Shown here piece after piece: positions 8,936 to 18,172 of a stretch of 64,000 nt of DNA (the first letter of the stretch is position 1; every line of letters begins with the position of its first letter). Under the pieces are notes generated by a model that worked only from the letters and a program-made list of their open reading frames with translations, did no database searches and was not told where the DNA came from. The stretch is from Spartinivicinus marinus. Its GTDB lineage: Bacteria > Pseudomonadota > Gammaproteobacteria > Pseudomonadales > Zooshikellaceae. The position numbers were made by a program, and so were the translations under genes. The DNA lies in contig NZ_JAPJZK010000001.1 in assembly GCF_026309355.1 (NCBI RefSeq), positions 2,872,501 to 2,936,500 on the forward strand. Direction: 5' to 3'.

Positions 8936-10345
8936 CTAAGCAGCATATTTTATTCCTACATTGTCTTGGTGCTGCCAAACTACTTCACCTACCTTGGAAT
9001 TACTCGATCGATTCAACTGCACCAGTTGGCCAAGTTTTAATGGCTCATCACAGCATACTGCTGCACCGCCGGCAGACTGATTAACAATAGTACAATGAAT
9101 ATGCTCGTGGCCATTACCTGCATCAATTTCGGCGGGTTCGTAACAGTTGATACGGGGGGAAATACGACGGTCTTGAGGTTGATTGGCCCCAGGCCCAATG
9201 CCTAAGTATTGTACTTCATCATAGTCTAACGACTTGAGTAAGTTTTCTGGTTGATAATTTTTATTTAGTTCCATTAACTTTTCGACACTAGGATGAATAA
9301 ATTCATTCAAAGCCGGAAGTAACCCTTTTTTATGACGTTGACTGGTTCCGATTGCTCGGCCAGGTTTCTTTAGTTTGGTTAAGTCAAACAAATGATAAAG
9401 CAATGAGTAAGTCTGGTTGATGGTCGGGAGTGATGTACCTGAGGTGTTTTCTATTTGTTGAATATATTGCTCAATATCAGACACCATTTTGGCATTAAAT
9501 TGTAAACCTGCCTCACTGGCTTCTCCCATCATCCACAATAAGGCTTGATCTGATAAATAGGAATCTATGTAACCACCGCCAACATCGGCATGAACCCCAC
9601 TAAACCAAACTTGCTTTATATTTTGTTCAGGTGATAACTCAGCAGTTGAGTTAGTCCAGAGATCAGGGTCAAAAGGACCGCGCTTTTCATCAATAGCGAT
9701 AGCCTGGCGGGCAATTTTAACATTGTTGCCAAGTTTTGTGTCAAAAAAGCCAACCCAGTATTTATGCGACAGCTTTTGTAAAAAAGGTAAGGGAATTCCT
9801 AGTGCACCTACTGTATCCCAAACACCTAGAAAGCGGATGGCAACATTATTGTTAGAAATCTGTTTAATATGTAAATAGGCTTCATGCTCATTTGTCAGAA
9901 ACCGTTGCTCTGGAGACATGCGATAATATTTGTAAGCTTTTGGTAACAAGTCCAAGTCATTTTTGTTTAATAACCCTATTAAGCCAATAAGTCCGCAGAG
10001 TGCCCGGATAGTATAGGCCCCTCTACTAAACCCAAAGCAGTAAATGTCATCTCCTTTACAATAATTATTGGCAAGAAATCGGTAGGCTTGCAGAATGTTT
10101 CGTGAAATACCAAAGCCAGTAAAACCACCTAAGTATCTTTCAATCAATCCTTCGGTGCCAATACCTGGGTCATAGAAAACCACTTGGGGAATTTTCAAGC
10201 GCAAACCAGGGCCTGAATAAGCCATCGGCTCAATTGCTCGCATGATTTTTACTACATTAGTAGGAATCATGCGTTTTGTCTTTTTGTCTATTTGATCTGG
10301 CCGGTTCCAAGTGCCATCACAGCATAAGATAATTCGTTTGGCCAT
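8936..10345 (-). CDS. DUF2235 (Tle1-like) alpha/beta hydrolase with C-terminal PilZ domain
   Basis: A 469-residue protein. Residues 1-385 match the DUF2235 family of alpha/beta hydrolases, which includes type VI secretion phospholipases (Tle1): the start IILCCDGTWNRPD, the nucleophile elbow GFSRG (in YCFGFSRGAYTIRAL), and GVHADVGGGY carrying the catalytic Asp. The last 77 residues form a PilZ domain: RRISPR at 393-398 supplies the RxxxR motif and NQSAGG at 422-427 the (D/N)xSxxG motif, the two c-di-GMP contact sites. No signal peptide. No VgrG, Hcp or immunity gene is adjacent, so a secreted toxin role is unsupported. I infer a cytoplasmic or membrane-associated lipase or esterase controlled by c-di-GMP. 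Confidence 0.85.
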   Translation of the reverse strand: MAKRIILCCDGTWNRPDQIDKKTKRMIPTNVVKIMRAIEPMAYSGPGLRLKIPQVVFYDPGIGTEGLIERYLGGFTGFGISRNILQAYRFLANNYCKGDDIYCFGFSRGAYTIRALCGLIGLIGLLNKNDLDLLPKAYKYYRMSPEQRFLTNEHEAYLHIKQISNNNVAIRFLGVWDTVGALGIPLPFLQKLSHKYWVGFFDTKLGNNVKIARQAIAIDEKRGPFDPDLWTNSTAELSPEQNIKQVWFSGVHADVGGGYIDSYLSDQALLWMMGEASEAGLQFNAKMVSDIEQYIQQIENTSGTSLPTINQTYSLLYHLFDLTKLKKPGRAIGTSQRHKKGLLPALNEFIHPSVEKLMELNKNYQPENLLKSLDYDEVQYLGIGPGANQPQDRRISPRINCYEPAEIDAGNGHEHIHCTIVNQSAGGAAVCCDEPLKLGQLVQLNRSSNSKVGEVVWQHQDNVGIKYAA

Positions 10346-10448
10346 TGTATAACTTTCATCAAACAGCTTTCAAAAAACGGTAACTACCATTGTAAGTATA
10401 GAAGCAAGGTCGGACTAATAACGAAATTATTTGTTAGTTTGGGGCATG

Positions 10449-10576
10449 TATACTCTTCGCGAATGATTTTTAGGCTTTGTTACCATCGCTCTTCACCCCA
10501 GTCATTTAGTTTATCTAAACTCCTGGGGCTTCATCGCTCGGTGGCCTCGCCTAAATAAACCTTCTCTGTGAGTATA
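10449..10576. repeat. Intergenic inverted-terminus element, short form (copy B)
   Basis: A 128-bp element from TATACTC to GAGTATA. Most bases match the copy at 44578-44704: the left end CTTCGCGAATGATTTTTAGG, the centre CGCTCTTCACCCCA and the GGGGCTT-ATCGCTCG block are all shared. It lacks the roughly 50-bp block found in the long form. It lies between the DUF2235-PilZ gene start and the pilin operon. Confidence 0.8.
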
Positions 10577-10620
10577 TACCACTTTATTTTTACACCTAAA
10601 AATGATTCATGATGGGTATA
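10575..10620. repeat. Intergenic element, minimal form (46 bp)
   Basis: This 46-bp unit runs from TATACC to GGGTATA and contains TTTTTACACCTAAAAATGAT. It abuts copy B, sharing its terminal TA. Near-identical units lie at 54563-54601 and 63773-63818. It looks like the two ends of the larger elements joined with the middle deleted. Confidence 0.75.
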
Positions 10621-10930
10621 TATCAGCTAATGGCCCTTGTGAATAGCTTGGCAACTTCACTGAGTGAAGAGTCTTGTATCCCTAGTCCACCTTAAATAGG
10701 TAGACATAAATTTGACAAATATATCCATATAATTCGTCAAATAAACAAAATTGACATTGATTCTATATAACTCTGACGACTAATTGACGCTTCTTTTTGA
10801 TGCAATTCATAATAAGAATGGCCACTCATCACTAAAAATTTGTGGCTTGTCTTTTACGCAACCGCAAAACTCCCAGTGTACTAACTTATTTATTAGAAGA
10901 GCGAATCAATATGCATGGAGAAAAGGATAT
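10621..10930 (+). promoter_or_regulatory. Leader region of the minor pilin operon
   Basis: About 310 bases before the fimT start. A seven-base inverted repeat (ATTTGAC ... GTCAAAT) spans about 10711-10742 and encloses TATAAT-like sequence; it could be an operator. I did not find a well spaced sigma-70 promoter: TTGACA at 10712 is only 10 bp from TATAAT. In Pseudomonas the equivalent operon is activated by AlgR, but I cannot assign a binding site here. Confidence 0.3.
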
Positions 10931-11395
10931 ATGCGGACAACAGGTTTTACGCTCATTGAAATGTTAATTACTTTGGTCATTGCTTCTATTATTTTAGGTG
11001 CTGCATACCCTGCTTTTAATAATATGATTAATGAAAATAGGCTAACCACAACAGCAAACTCTTTTATTGGAGCATTATCTATCGCCCGTAATGAAGCTAT
11101 TAAAAGAGGTGTGCAAATTAGTGTTGTAGCTAAAGATGCAAGTGATAATAATAATGAGTGGGGGAGAGGTTGGACTGTGCAGGATGCGGCTAGTAATGTA
11201 ATTAGGGATTTTCCCTCGTTAGATCAACAAAATATTAGTTTAAATAGTACCAATAATTTCAGCACCATTACCTTTAATGCTCGTGGTTTTTTAGCAACTA
11301 ATCAAGATACGGTTAATCTTCAGCTGCCGGGTGCAAGCTCAACCAGATTAATTACAGTTACTGCTTCTGGTGTTACACGGATAGAGAAAAAATAA
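10931..11395 (+). CDS. fimT: Type IV minor pilin FimT/FimU (GspH-like)
   Basis: A 154-residue pre-pilin. The reading frame is open from 10784, but the ATG at 10931 is chosen because AGGA precedes it and it gives a standard type III signal: MRTTG, cleaved by PilD before FTLIEM, with Glu5 of the mature protein present. A hydrophobic helix and a GspH/FimT-like beta domain follow. FimU/FimT is a minor pilin that helps build the priming tip complex with PilV, PilW, PilX, PilE and PilY1. The stop codon overlaps the pilV start by one base. Confidence 0.88.
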   Translation: MRTTGFTLIEMLITLVIASIILGAAYPAFNNMINENRLTTTANSFIGALSIARNEAIKRGVQISVVAKDASDNNNEWGRGWTVQDAASNVIRDFPSLDQQNISLNSTNNFSTITFNARGFLATNQDTVNLQLPGASSTRLITVTASGVTRIEKK

Positions 11396-12000
11396 TGAAA
11401 ACTATCGGTAACTTATCTGTAAAAAAACTGCCTATCATGATGAACGAAATAAGTTTCAAACAGCAAGGTGTTGGAATAATGGAAATACTAATTTCCATCC
11501 TGGTCCTTTCTATTGGTTTGCTAGGTTTGGCTGGAATGCAGGCAGTTGGTTTGAAAAATAATAACCAGTCTTTTGATAGAAGTTATGCTGTATTTTTGGC
11601 TAATAATATTTTAGATAGAATTAGAGCAAACCCTAACGCAGATTATACGACAAATCTGAATACTGCTCCTTCAGTTGCAGCTAATAGCTGTGAGACAGGA
11701 GCATGTAATGCTAGTCAGTTAAGAGATTATGACCTTGCCCAGTGGAAGTGTTTATTAGGAAGGTTTAATAGTAATGGTAACTGCGCTACATTGACCATTG
11801 GTGGTGATGGCCAGGAAGCACAAGTAGAAGGTTTATTAAGTGATGGAACTGGTTCTATAGCCAGGACTGTTGCAGGAGGGACTGTACGTTATACCATCAC
11901 AATTGAGTGGGCTGATCCAACCAATGTAACAGACCCTAATGATCCCGCCAATACAGGTGTTAACAACCGCTCATCTTATAGTATGGTTACGGATATATGA
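11395..12000 (+). CDS. pilV: Type IV pilus minor pilin PilV
   Basis: A 201-residue pre-pilin with a long leader: cleavage is expected after Gly25 (FKQQG/VGIMEI), leaving Glu5 of the mature helix (Glu30). An in-frame ATG at residue 15 or 16 would shorten the leader. The hydrophobic helix LISILVLSIGLLGLAGMQ is typical of PilV. Translation is coupled on both sides: the start overlaps the fimT stop, and the stop overlaps the pilW start by four bases (ATGA). Confidence 0.88.
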   Translation: MKTIGNLSVKKLPIMMNEISFKQQGVGIMEILISILVLSIGLLGLAGMQAVGLKNNNQSFDRSYAVFLANNILDRIRANPNADYTTNLNTAPSVAANSCETGACNASQLRDYDLAQWKCLLGRFNSNGNCATLTIGGDGQEAQVEGLLSDGTGSIARTVAGGTVRYTITIEWADPTNVTDPNDPANTGVNNRSSYSMVTDI

Positions 12001-13046
12001 ATATTAATAAAATGCTTAAAAATAAGGGTTTCACCATTATTGAGATGATGATCTCGCTGGTATTAGGAGCATTATTATTAGGCGGTATCATCAGTCTATT
12101 TACTAACAACCAGCAAACCTATCGTATTATTCAAGGGACTGCAAATTTGCAAGATAATGCCCGATTTGCGGTTGACCTTATTGGTGAAGATATTCGTATG
12201 GCTGGCTACATGGGGTGTTTGTCGAATTTATCAAATATTTCACTAAAAAATGTATTGAATAATACTGGAGATGATTTTGCCTATCAATTTAATATAGGAA
12301 TAGAAGGATTTAACAGTAATGGAGCAACCTGGGCACCTGTATTACCTGCTTTTATTTCAGGTATGGCTCCCGCACCTGAGGCAAATACCGATGTTATTGT
12401 GATTAGAAGAGTTATTGATAATGGGGCTTCTCTGGTAAGTAATAACCCTTCTCCATCAGAAGATATGAAAATAGAAGATAATACGACACTTGAAGATGAT
12501 GAAATAGTAATTATAAGTGATTGCACCAAAGCAACATTATTTCAAGTTACAAGTGCTAATATACAAAAAGGAACTGGTCATATTAATTTAACCCATAATG
12601 CAGGTGGCAAATTTACACCTGGCAATAAAAATGAGCCGCTAACTGATGGACCAGGGTATAACCCTGGGGAAGCTAGTATCTATAAATTCGTTTCCAATGT
12701 TTATTACATTGGCAGAGCACAAGATACCAATGGAAATAACATTAATAATAATCAAGGCAATCCAGTACTTTCTTTATGGAGGAGACAAGCAGCTGCTGCC
12801 CCTGTTGAAATATTACGAGGAGTAGAAAATTTACAAATACTTTATGGCGTAGATACGACAGCCGGTTCGCCTGATGGAACAATTGATCAATATCAAAATG
12901 CCTCTGCAGTGGCGGATTTCAATCGCGTAATTACTGCCAGGGTGGAACTAACAGTCAATTCAATCGATGCTATTGGAACCCAAGGTGATGGTGTACTACG
13001 TAGGACTTTTTCGCATACGGTAAGACTAAGAAATAGAGGTAGTTAA
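11997..13046 (+). CDS. pilW: Type IV pilus minor pilin PilW
   Basis: A 349-residue pre-pilin. The leader MNINKMLKNKG is cleaved before FTIIEMM, with Glu5 present (Glu16). The region after the helix, NNQQTYRIIQGTANLQDNAR followed by FAVDLIGEDIRMAGYMGC, is the PilW/GspJ signature. Length is normal. It is part of the tip-initiation complex of the pilus in the inner membrane and periplasm. It overlaps pilV and is separated from pilX by a single base. Confidence 0.9.
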   Translation: MNINKMLKNKGFTIIEMMISLVLGALLLGGIISLFTNNQQTYRIIQGTANLQDNARFAVDLIGEDIRMAGYMGCLSNLSNISLKNVLNNTGDDFAYQFNIGIEGFNSNGATWAPVLPAFISGMAPAPEANTDVIVIRRVIDNGASLVSNNPSPSEDMKIEDNTTLEDDEIVIISDCTKATLFQVTSANIQKGTGHINLTHNAGGKFTPGNKNEPLTDGPGYNPGEASIYKFVSNVYYIGRAQDTNGNNINNNQGNPVLSLWRRQAAAAPVEILRGVENLQILYGVDTTAGSPDGTIDQYQNASAVADFNRVITARVELTVNSIDAIGTQGDGVLRRTFSHTVRLRNRGS

Positions 13047-13047
13047 A

Positions 13048-13644
13048 ATGCTAACAACTAAATATCCGAACCCGCAGTATTCTAAATTAATATCTGAAAA
13101 TATTGGTCAATATAAATTAGCTGCTAAACAGCAAGGTGCTGTGCTGTTTATTAGTTTAATTATTTTGTTGGTGCTATCAGTTATTGGTATTAATGCGGTA
13201 GATCGTACTAACCTGGACTCTAAAATTAGTGCAAATTTCAGAGACTATAATGTCGCATTTCAAACGGCTGAAGCAACATTAATGGATGCAGAAACCTTTG
13301 TGCAGAATAATATTGGAACGTTAGCTGACTTTTCTGATTCTGGGGCAAATGGTCTTTATTCTAAAAATGCTGCAGATAGTTCTATGTGGCAGAACTGGAA
13401 AAATATTAATACCAAGGAAATATCTTCGCAGAAAAAATCTGACTTTAAGGTTAGCGGTACTCCTGAATACTATATAGAAAATTACGCAACCATAAAACCT
13501 GAAAATGCTTCTTTGAATCAAGATAATTACGGAGAAAGTGCAGCTTTAGGTGAAGTTGAAGTTTTTCGTGTAACAGCAAGGGGAGTGGGTACTTCACCTG
13601 ACTCGCAAGTTATTTTACAAAGCATGTTCGCAAAACAAATGTAG
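13048..13644 (+). CDS. pilX: Type IV pilus minor pilin PilX
   Basis: A 198-residue protein with the PilX pattern: basic leader to QQG (Gly30), then AVLFISLIILLVLSVIG. The mature position 5 is Ile rather than Glu, as in PilX/GspK-type tip pilins that lack Glu5. The segment DSKISANFRDYNVAFQTAEA after the helix is characteristic. PilX probably sits at the extreme tip, next to PilY1. Start ATG follows the pilW stop after one base. Confidence 0.88.
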   Translation: MLTTKYPNPQYSKLISENIGQYKLAAKQQGAVLFISLIILLVLSVIGINAVDRTNLDSKISANFRDYNVAFQTAEATLMDAETFVQNNIGTLADFSDSGANGLYSKNAADSSMWQNWKNINTKEISSQKKSDFKVSGTPEYYIENYATIKPENASLNQDNYGESAALGEVEVFRVTARGVGTSPDSQVILQSMFAKQM

Positions 13645-13669
13645 TTTAGGGTTTTTGAGGGGTACTAAA

Positions 13670-16600
13670 ATGAAATGCCATAAGCAGCATATAATGAAAA
13701 GGACGCCTATTGCGCTGGCAGTTGCATCAATCATAACTTTACAATCATCACATTCTGGGCCGCTAAACTTAGCTCAAAATGCGTTAGAAATCGCACCTGG
13801 GGCTGAGCCAAACGTTGTCATTTTGTTTGACGACTCTGGTAGTATGGATTGGGAAGCATTAATGCCTTCAGGTGTAATGACCGCTAACCAACCAAATGGA
13901 ACAAATATAAGTGGTGCAAGTGGCACTGTCGTCCATCAGTCAGGTTGTACTTATGCTTATTACTATGGTGTAGACTTTAATTCGAATACTTATGGCTCTC
14001 ATTGTTATGTGGCAGAAACCAATAACTGGCGATTTAGGAACAGTGACTTTAATAAACTTTATTTTGATCCTAATAAAGAATACAAGCCCTGGCCTGGTTT
14101 AGATAAAAATGGGAATCCATTTACAGATATTGATGTCACTAAAGCGCCTGATAACCCCTATGACCCTAAAGAGTTTATAGACTTAACCAAAGATAATGAA
14201 ATATTTCCAAGAGGTAGCTCTACAGTAGGATTTAAATATTATACATGGAAAGACGACGGTGATGGCCTTTTTGAAAATGGTGAGCAAACTGCATTTAGAA
14301 TAAAAAATGCTGATGCAAAAACTAAACAAAACTTTGCTAACTGGTTTAGTTATTACCGTTCTAGAGATCTGGTAGCAAAAGGAGCCTTAGGTTTTGTTTT
14401 GGAAGATTTAACCAATGCGAGAATTGGCTTTACCACTATCAATACCAAGGCAAATAATTTTCCTGTGGCGTCAATGAATGCTTCTGCACTATCTGGAAAT
14501 AAAAAAGCATTATTGGATAAAATATACGGCACACCCATTCCTGCAAGAGGAACTCCGCTAAGAAGTAACTTACGCGATGTAGGTAAATACTTTGCCTGTG
14601 AAGTTGGAAACCGGTTTGATGCTAGTGGTGTTAACTGCCCTATCCAACCTGCTCCTATTGGTACTTGTCAACAAAATTATTCGTTATTAATGACTGATGG
14701 CTTTTATAATGGTGGGTCTCCTAGTGTAGGTAACCAGGATAAAAACAGTAGTAATCAATTTGATGGCGGCGCGTTTGCTGATGGTGTAAGTGAAACGCTG
14801 GCAGATGTAGCAATGAAATATTATAAAACGGATTTATCAGGCTTAGATAATAAGGTGCCTACTACTAAATATGATATTGAGCGTTCTACTTCGTTAACAA
14901 CGGATGATACCTTACATCAGCATATGGCGACTTTTACAGTGGGTTTTGGCTTAAAAGGCAGTGTCAGCAATTTCCCCACTAACCCTTCAACAGCTTTTAA
15001 TTGGCCTAATCCCTTTGCGAGTAATTTAGCAAAAGTTGATGATTTGTTACATGCTGCATACAACGGGAGAGGCAACTACTTAAGTGCTGGTGATCCAACC
15101 CAGTTAGTTGCGGGTTTACAAGAAATGTTCCGAGGAATTCAGGCTGATTCTGGTGCAGCCAGTGCTGTAGCATTTAATACCCAAAGTATTAAAACAAACT
15201 CAGTAGCCTATCGAGCTGTATATAACCCTAAATTAAATAATGGTGATGTATTTGCTCACCCTGTTAATCCGATTACAGGCATTGTCGATACGAATACAAC
15301 ACTATGGTCTGCAGCTGAAAAACTGGATGAAAAACTATCAGGTAACAGTGTCAATAACCGTAATATAATTACTTATCGAGTTAATGCCGATGGCACAAAA
15401 ACAGGTATTCCCTTTAATTATGACTCTCACTTAAATACTACTCAAAAAACATATTTGGATAACCCTGTGCCATTCGCATTACCTGCTGGTTATGGCGATA
15501 ATGATGGTAAAATAGGAGACGAGCGCCTTGCCTACTTAAGAGGTGACCAATCTAACGAAGGGGATAAAGCCGATCAGGGACAGTTTCGTGGCCGTTTAAA
15601 AAATAAAGGGCGGTTAGGAGACATCATTCATGCAACTCCTAGCTATGTTGGTGCCCCTATATTTACAGGCCGAGATAATGATCCTTATCCTACCAGTAAG
15701 CCCTATTCAAGTTTTGCTTCAGCCAATAGTAATCGAACCCCAATGCTTTATGTTGGTGCTAATGATGGCATGCTCCATGGGTTTAATGCTAATACTGGTG
15801 AAGAAGTATTTGCTTATATACCCAATATATTTTTTGATAAATTAACTGAGCTGACCCACCCTGATTATGTCCATAGAATGTATGTGGATGAAAAGCCTAG
15901 TATTAATGATGCTTTTTATAATAATGCCTGGCATACCGTATTAATTGGTGCACTAGGTGCTGGTGGTAAAGGTTTATTTGCTCTGGATGTTACCAATCCA
16001 GCGACTTTTGCAACTGAAGCGGGTGCTGCCAATAATGTTATGTGGGAGTTTACCTCAAAAGATGATGCTGACTTGGGTTTTACCTATAGTCGCCCCATTA
16101 TTACCATGACAAATGCTAAGGAAGGTGGAGAAAAAATATGGGTAGCCATTTTTGGTAATGGCTATAACAGTAGCAGTGTTGATGGTGATGCAACTCTGTT
16201 TATTGCAAAATTAAATGGTGGCCTTGATGGAAGTTGGGTTATCAATCAGGATTACTATAAATCAGTTACCGGTAAAGGTAAGGCAGAAAGCAGTGATGGG
16301 CTAACTCCTAATGGCTTAGGTATTCCTAGAGCAGTAGATGTAGATGGAAATGGAACTACTGACTATGTGTATGTTGGTGATTTGCAAGGCAACTTATGGC
16401 GGTTTGATTTATCGGGAACTAACCCTGGCTCTTGGAATGACGCGAAAAATCGACAAATTATTTTTACTGCAACGGATCCTAATGGCAACCCACAGCCCAT
16501 CGTCAATCAGCCTATAGTCGTGCGTAACCCACAACCAGGGTTAGCAGGTGTAATTGTAGTAGTGGGCACAGGTACTTGGATTAAACAGGATGATATTGGC

Positions 16601-17212
16601 TCGACGGATATTCAATCCATGTATGGTGTTTGGGATGATTTTACCAGTAAAGGTTACCCTGTCAGCAAAAGTGAACTAATTGAGCAAAACTTTATTAATG
16701 AAGTTAATCAGGTCAGTGGCTTTACTGTTAGAAGCTTAACTAATAAAACAGTGACTTACTCTAAAGATAAAAATGTAATGGGCTGGCGGCTTGACTTTGA
16801 TGCGACCCAAGCAGGAGGAGGGGGTATTGAATACCCAGGTGAACGAGCTGTGCGCAAGCTATTCTTAATTGGTAATAGTCTGTTAACAAGCACTGTAATA
16901 CCTAACCCTGCTTTAGCATGTGCGGTATTGCCTGGCGGTTTCTTGATAGGCATTGATCCAGTTACTGGAGGACAGTCAAAAACCACTGTTTTATTTGATT
17001 TGAATAATGATGGAACATTTGATGATAAAGATAGCTTGCCCAATGGTACATCCATATCAGGTATTAGATTGGATGAAATACCAAATGACCCATCTTTTAT
17101 TGGCAATAGAATAGTGATACAGCAGCATAGTGGAAAAGTAACTAGTTTTGGAGCCAACTTGGAAGGAATGAATACAGGGCGACTCTCATGGAGACAGTTG
17201 TACTCTGAGTAA
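13670..17212 (+). CDS. pilY1: Type IV pilus tip adhesin/assembly protein PilY1
   Basis: An 1180-residue secreted protein. The ATG at 13670 is preferred to a TTG at 13655 because GAGGGG lies just upstream. A basic leader and hydrophobic segment form a signal peptide. Near residue 60 the VILFDDSGSMD stretch carries a DxSxS MIDAS motif, as in von Willebrand A-like domains. The C-terminal half is the PilY1 beta-propeller, with a calcium-loop-like VDVDGNGTTDYVYVGD and a second acidic loop, DLNNDGTFDDKD. PilY1 primes pilus assembly with the minor pilins, promotes surface adhesion and in Pseudomonas is tied to mechanosensing and c-di-GMP signalling. Length is typical. Confidence 0.92.
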   Translation: MKCHKQHIMKRTPIALAVASIITLQSSHSGPLNLAQNALEIAPGAEPNVVILFDDSGSMDWEALMPSGVMTANQPNGTNISGASGTVVHQSGCTYAYYYGVDFNSNTYGSHCYVAETNNWRFRNSDFNKLYFDPNKEYKPWPGLDKNGNPFTDIDVTKAPDNPYDPKEFIDLTKDNEIFPRGSSTVGFKYYTWKDDGDGLFENGEQTAFRIKNADAKTKQNFANWFSYYRSRDLVAKGALGFVLEDLTNARIGFTTINTKANNFPVASMNASALSGNKKALLDKIYGTPIPARGTPLRSNLRDVGKYFACEVGNRFDASGVNCPIQPAPIGTCQQNYSLLMTDGFYNGGSPSVGNQDKNSSNQFDGGAFADGVSETLADVAMKYYKTDLSGLDNKVPTTKYDIERSTSLTTDDTLHQHMATFTVGFGLKGSVSNFPTNPSTAFNWPNPFASNLAKVDDLLHAAYNGRGNYLSAGDPTQLVAGLQEMFRGIQADSGAASAVAFNTQSIKTNSVAYRAVYNPKLNNGDVFAHPVNPITGIVDTNTTLWSAAEKLDEKLSGNSVNNRNIITYRVNADGTKTGIPFNYDSHLNTTQKTYLDNPVPFALPAGYGDNDGKIGDERLAYLRGDQSNEGDKADQGQFRGRLKNKGRLGDIIHATPSYVGAPIFTGRDNDPYPTSKPYSSFASANSNRTPMLYVGANDGMLHGFNANTGEEVFAYIPNIFFDKLTELTHPDYVHRMYVDEKPSINDAFYNNAWHTVLIGALGAGGKGLFALDVTNPATFATEAGAANNVMWEFTSKDDADLGFTYSRPIITMTNAKEGGEKIWVAIFGNGYNSSSVDGDATLFIAKLNGGLDGSWVINQDYYKSVTGKGKAESSDGLTPNGLGIPRAVDVDGNGTTDYVYVGDLQGNLWRFDLSGTNPGSWNDAKNRQIIFTATDPNGNPQPIVNQPIVVRNPQPGLAGVIVVVGTGTWIKQDDIGSTDIQSMYGVWDDFTSKGYPVSKSELIEQNFINEVNQVSGFTVRSLTNKTVTYSKDKNVMGWRLDFDATQAGGGGIEYPGERAVRKLFLIGNSLLTSTVIPNPALACAVLPGGFLIGIDPVTGGQSKTTVLFDLNNDGTFDDKDSLPNGTSISGIRLDEIPNDPSFIGNRIVIQQHSGKVTSFGANLEGMNTGRLSWRQLYSE

Positions 17213-17229
17213 CTTTTGGAGCTAAAGTG

Positions 17230-17607
17230 ATGAAATATGTCAAGATATGTAAGTACTTAAAACTATATATTATGCCAATGCTGCTTGTTGTTAGCTTGGC
17301 AAATGCAGAAGATATTGCTGAGCAAAATATAGTAACTGATAATTTGCCAGCTTATTATCCTGCTCAGTTTGAGCAGGTAAGGGTTATTAATACGATTAAT
17401 TCTGGAAAGAATTTTCTGGAAGCAGACGCGCTGCATTTTAGTATATGGAACAATGCCAAGGTGCATTTATTGAAAACTGAGTTTGGCAACTTGGTTGATT
17501 TAAAGCCAGGCATGGTAATAGGATTTACTATCAAACAGTTTGGCGATACCAGCTATATTAATGAAATATGGGAATTACCTGAAGAAATGGCACCTCCTCC
17601 ACAATAA
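17230..17607 (+). CDS. PilY2-like small periplasmic protein
   Basis: A 125-residue protein with a signal peptide ending near SLANA. The mature domain contains LKPGMVIGFTIKQFGD and ends in a Pro-rich tail. Its position between pilY1 and pilE is that of pilY2 in Pseudomonas, and length and secretion fit. Sequence identity is not something I can confirm, so the name rests mainly on synteny. A GTG one codon upstream is an alternative start. Confidence 0.6.
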   Translation: MKYVKICKYLKLYIMPMLLVVSLANAEDIAEQNIVTDNLPAYYPAQFEQVRVINTINSGKNFLEADALHFSIWNNAKVHLLKTEFGNLVDLKPGMVIGFTIKQFGDTSYINEIWELPEEMAPPPQ

Positions 17608-17622
17608 AAATAGAGAAAAATA

Positions 17623-18138
17623 ATGATGAAACTAGACAGGTTGGGTCTTTTGGCATTAGGTTTTAGTTTAATAGAGTTGCTGATAGTCATTGCAATTGTG
17701 GGGATTTTGGCAGCAGTTGGCTATCCGTCGTACCAAGAATATGTTATGAGATCTCGTCGTGCTGATGCGCAGTCTGCCTTAATGCAAATGGCCAATGCTA
17801 TGGAGCGGCGTTATACAGAAGCGTCGCCGGCTCGTTATACTGGCTTAGCAAATGGAGGAGCTAATACGGGGGTGCCTGATGCTGGTTTTTTTCCAGACCA
17901 AGTACCCATTGATGAAACAAACCCTACTAATCCATCTCATGATTTGAGAATTAATAATGCCACTGCAACTATGTATGTGATTACAGCCCAGCCAGTTGTT
18001 GGTGGCCCACAAGTAACTGATGGCTATTTGGCTTTATCTTCAACAGGCGCTCGTTGTTGGGTTGAAGGAACTGATACGCCGCCCGCTACAATGACTGATC
18101 AACAGGTGAGGACATGTACTGGTGGAGTAAGCTGGTAG
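17623..18138 (+). CDS. pilE: Type IV minor pilin PilE
   Basis: A 171-residue pre-pilin; cleavage is expected after Gly13 (LLALG/FSLIEL), with Glu5 present. The helix LIELLIVIAIVGILAAVGYP followed by SYQEYVMRSRRADAQSALMQ is the PilE-type signature. Cysteines near the C-terminus (in ARCWVEG and VRTCTGG) would form the disulfide loop. It closes the minor pilin operon, 15 bp after the PilY2-like gene. The major pilin gene is expected elsewhere. Confidence 0.9.
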   Translation: MMKLDRLGLLALGFSLIELLIVIAIVGILAAVGYPSYQEYVMRSRRADAQSALMQMANAMERRYTEASPARYTGLANGGANTGVPDAGFFPDQVPIDETNPTNPSHDLRINNATATMYVITAQPVVGGPQVTDGYLALSSTGARCWVEGTDTPPATMTDQQVRTCTGGVSW

Positions 18139-18172
18139 TATGCTGTGAACACTTGTCGTAGTGTATAAGAAA

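Noticed and set aside
8936-10345. Type VI effector assignment of the DUF2235 protein
   Set aside because: No VgrG, Hcp, PAAR or immunity gene nearby, and the PilZ tail argues for an internal role.
10712-10733. Sigma-70 promoter TTGACA/TATAAT before the pilin operon
   Set aside because: The spacer is only 10 bp, too short for a normal promoter.
10784-10930. N-terminal extension of the fimT reading frame from 10784
   Set aside because: The extension puts about 49 residues before a standard pilin leader. The ATG at 10931 with AGGA gives the proper short leader.
16756-17157. 133-codon minus-strand ORF inside pilY1
   Set aside because: Shadow of pilY1; it is Pro/Ser-rich as expected from antisense of its codons and has no ribosome site.
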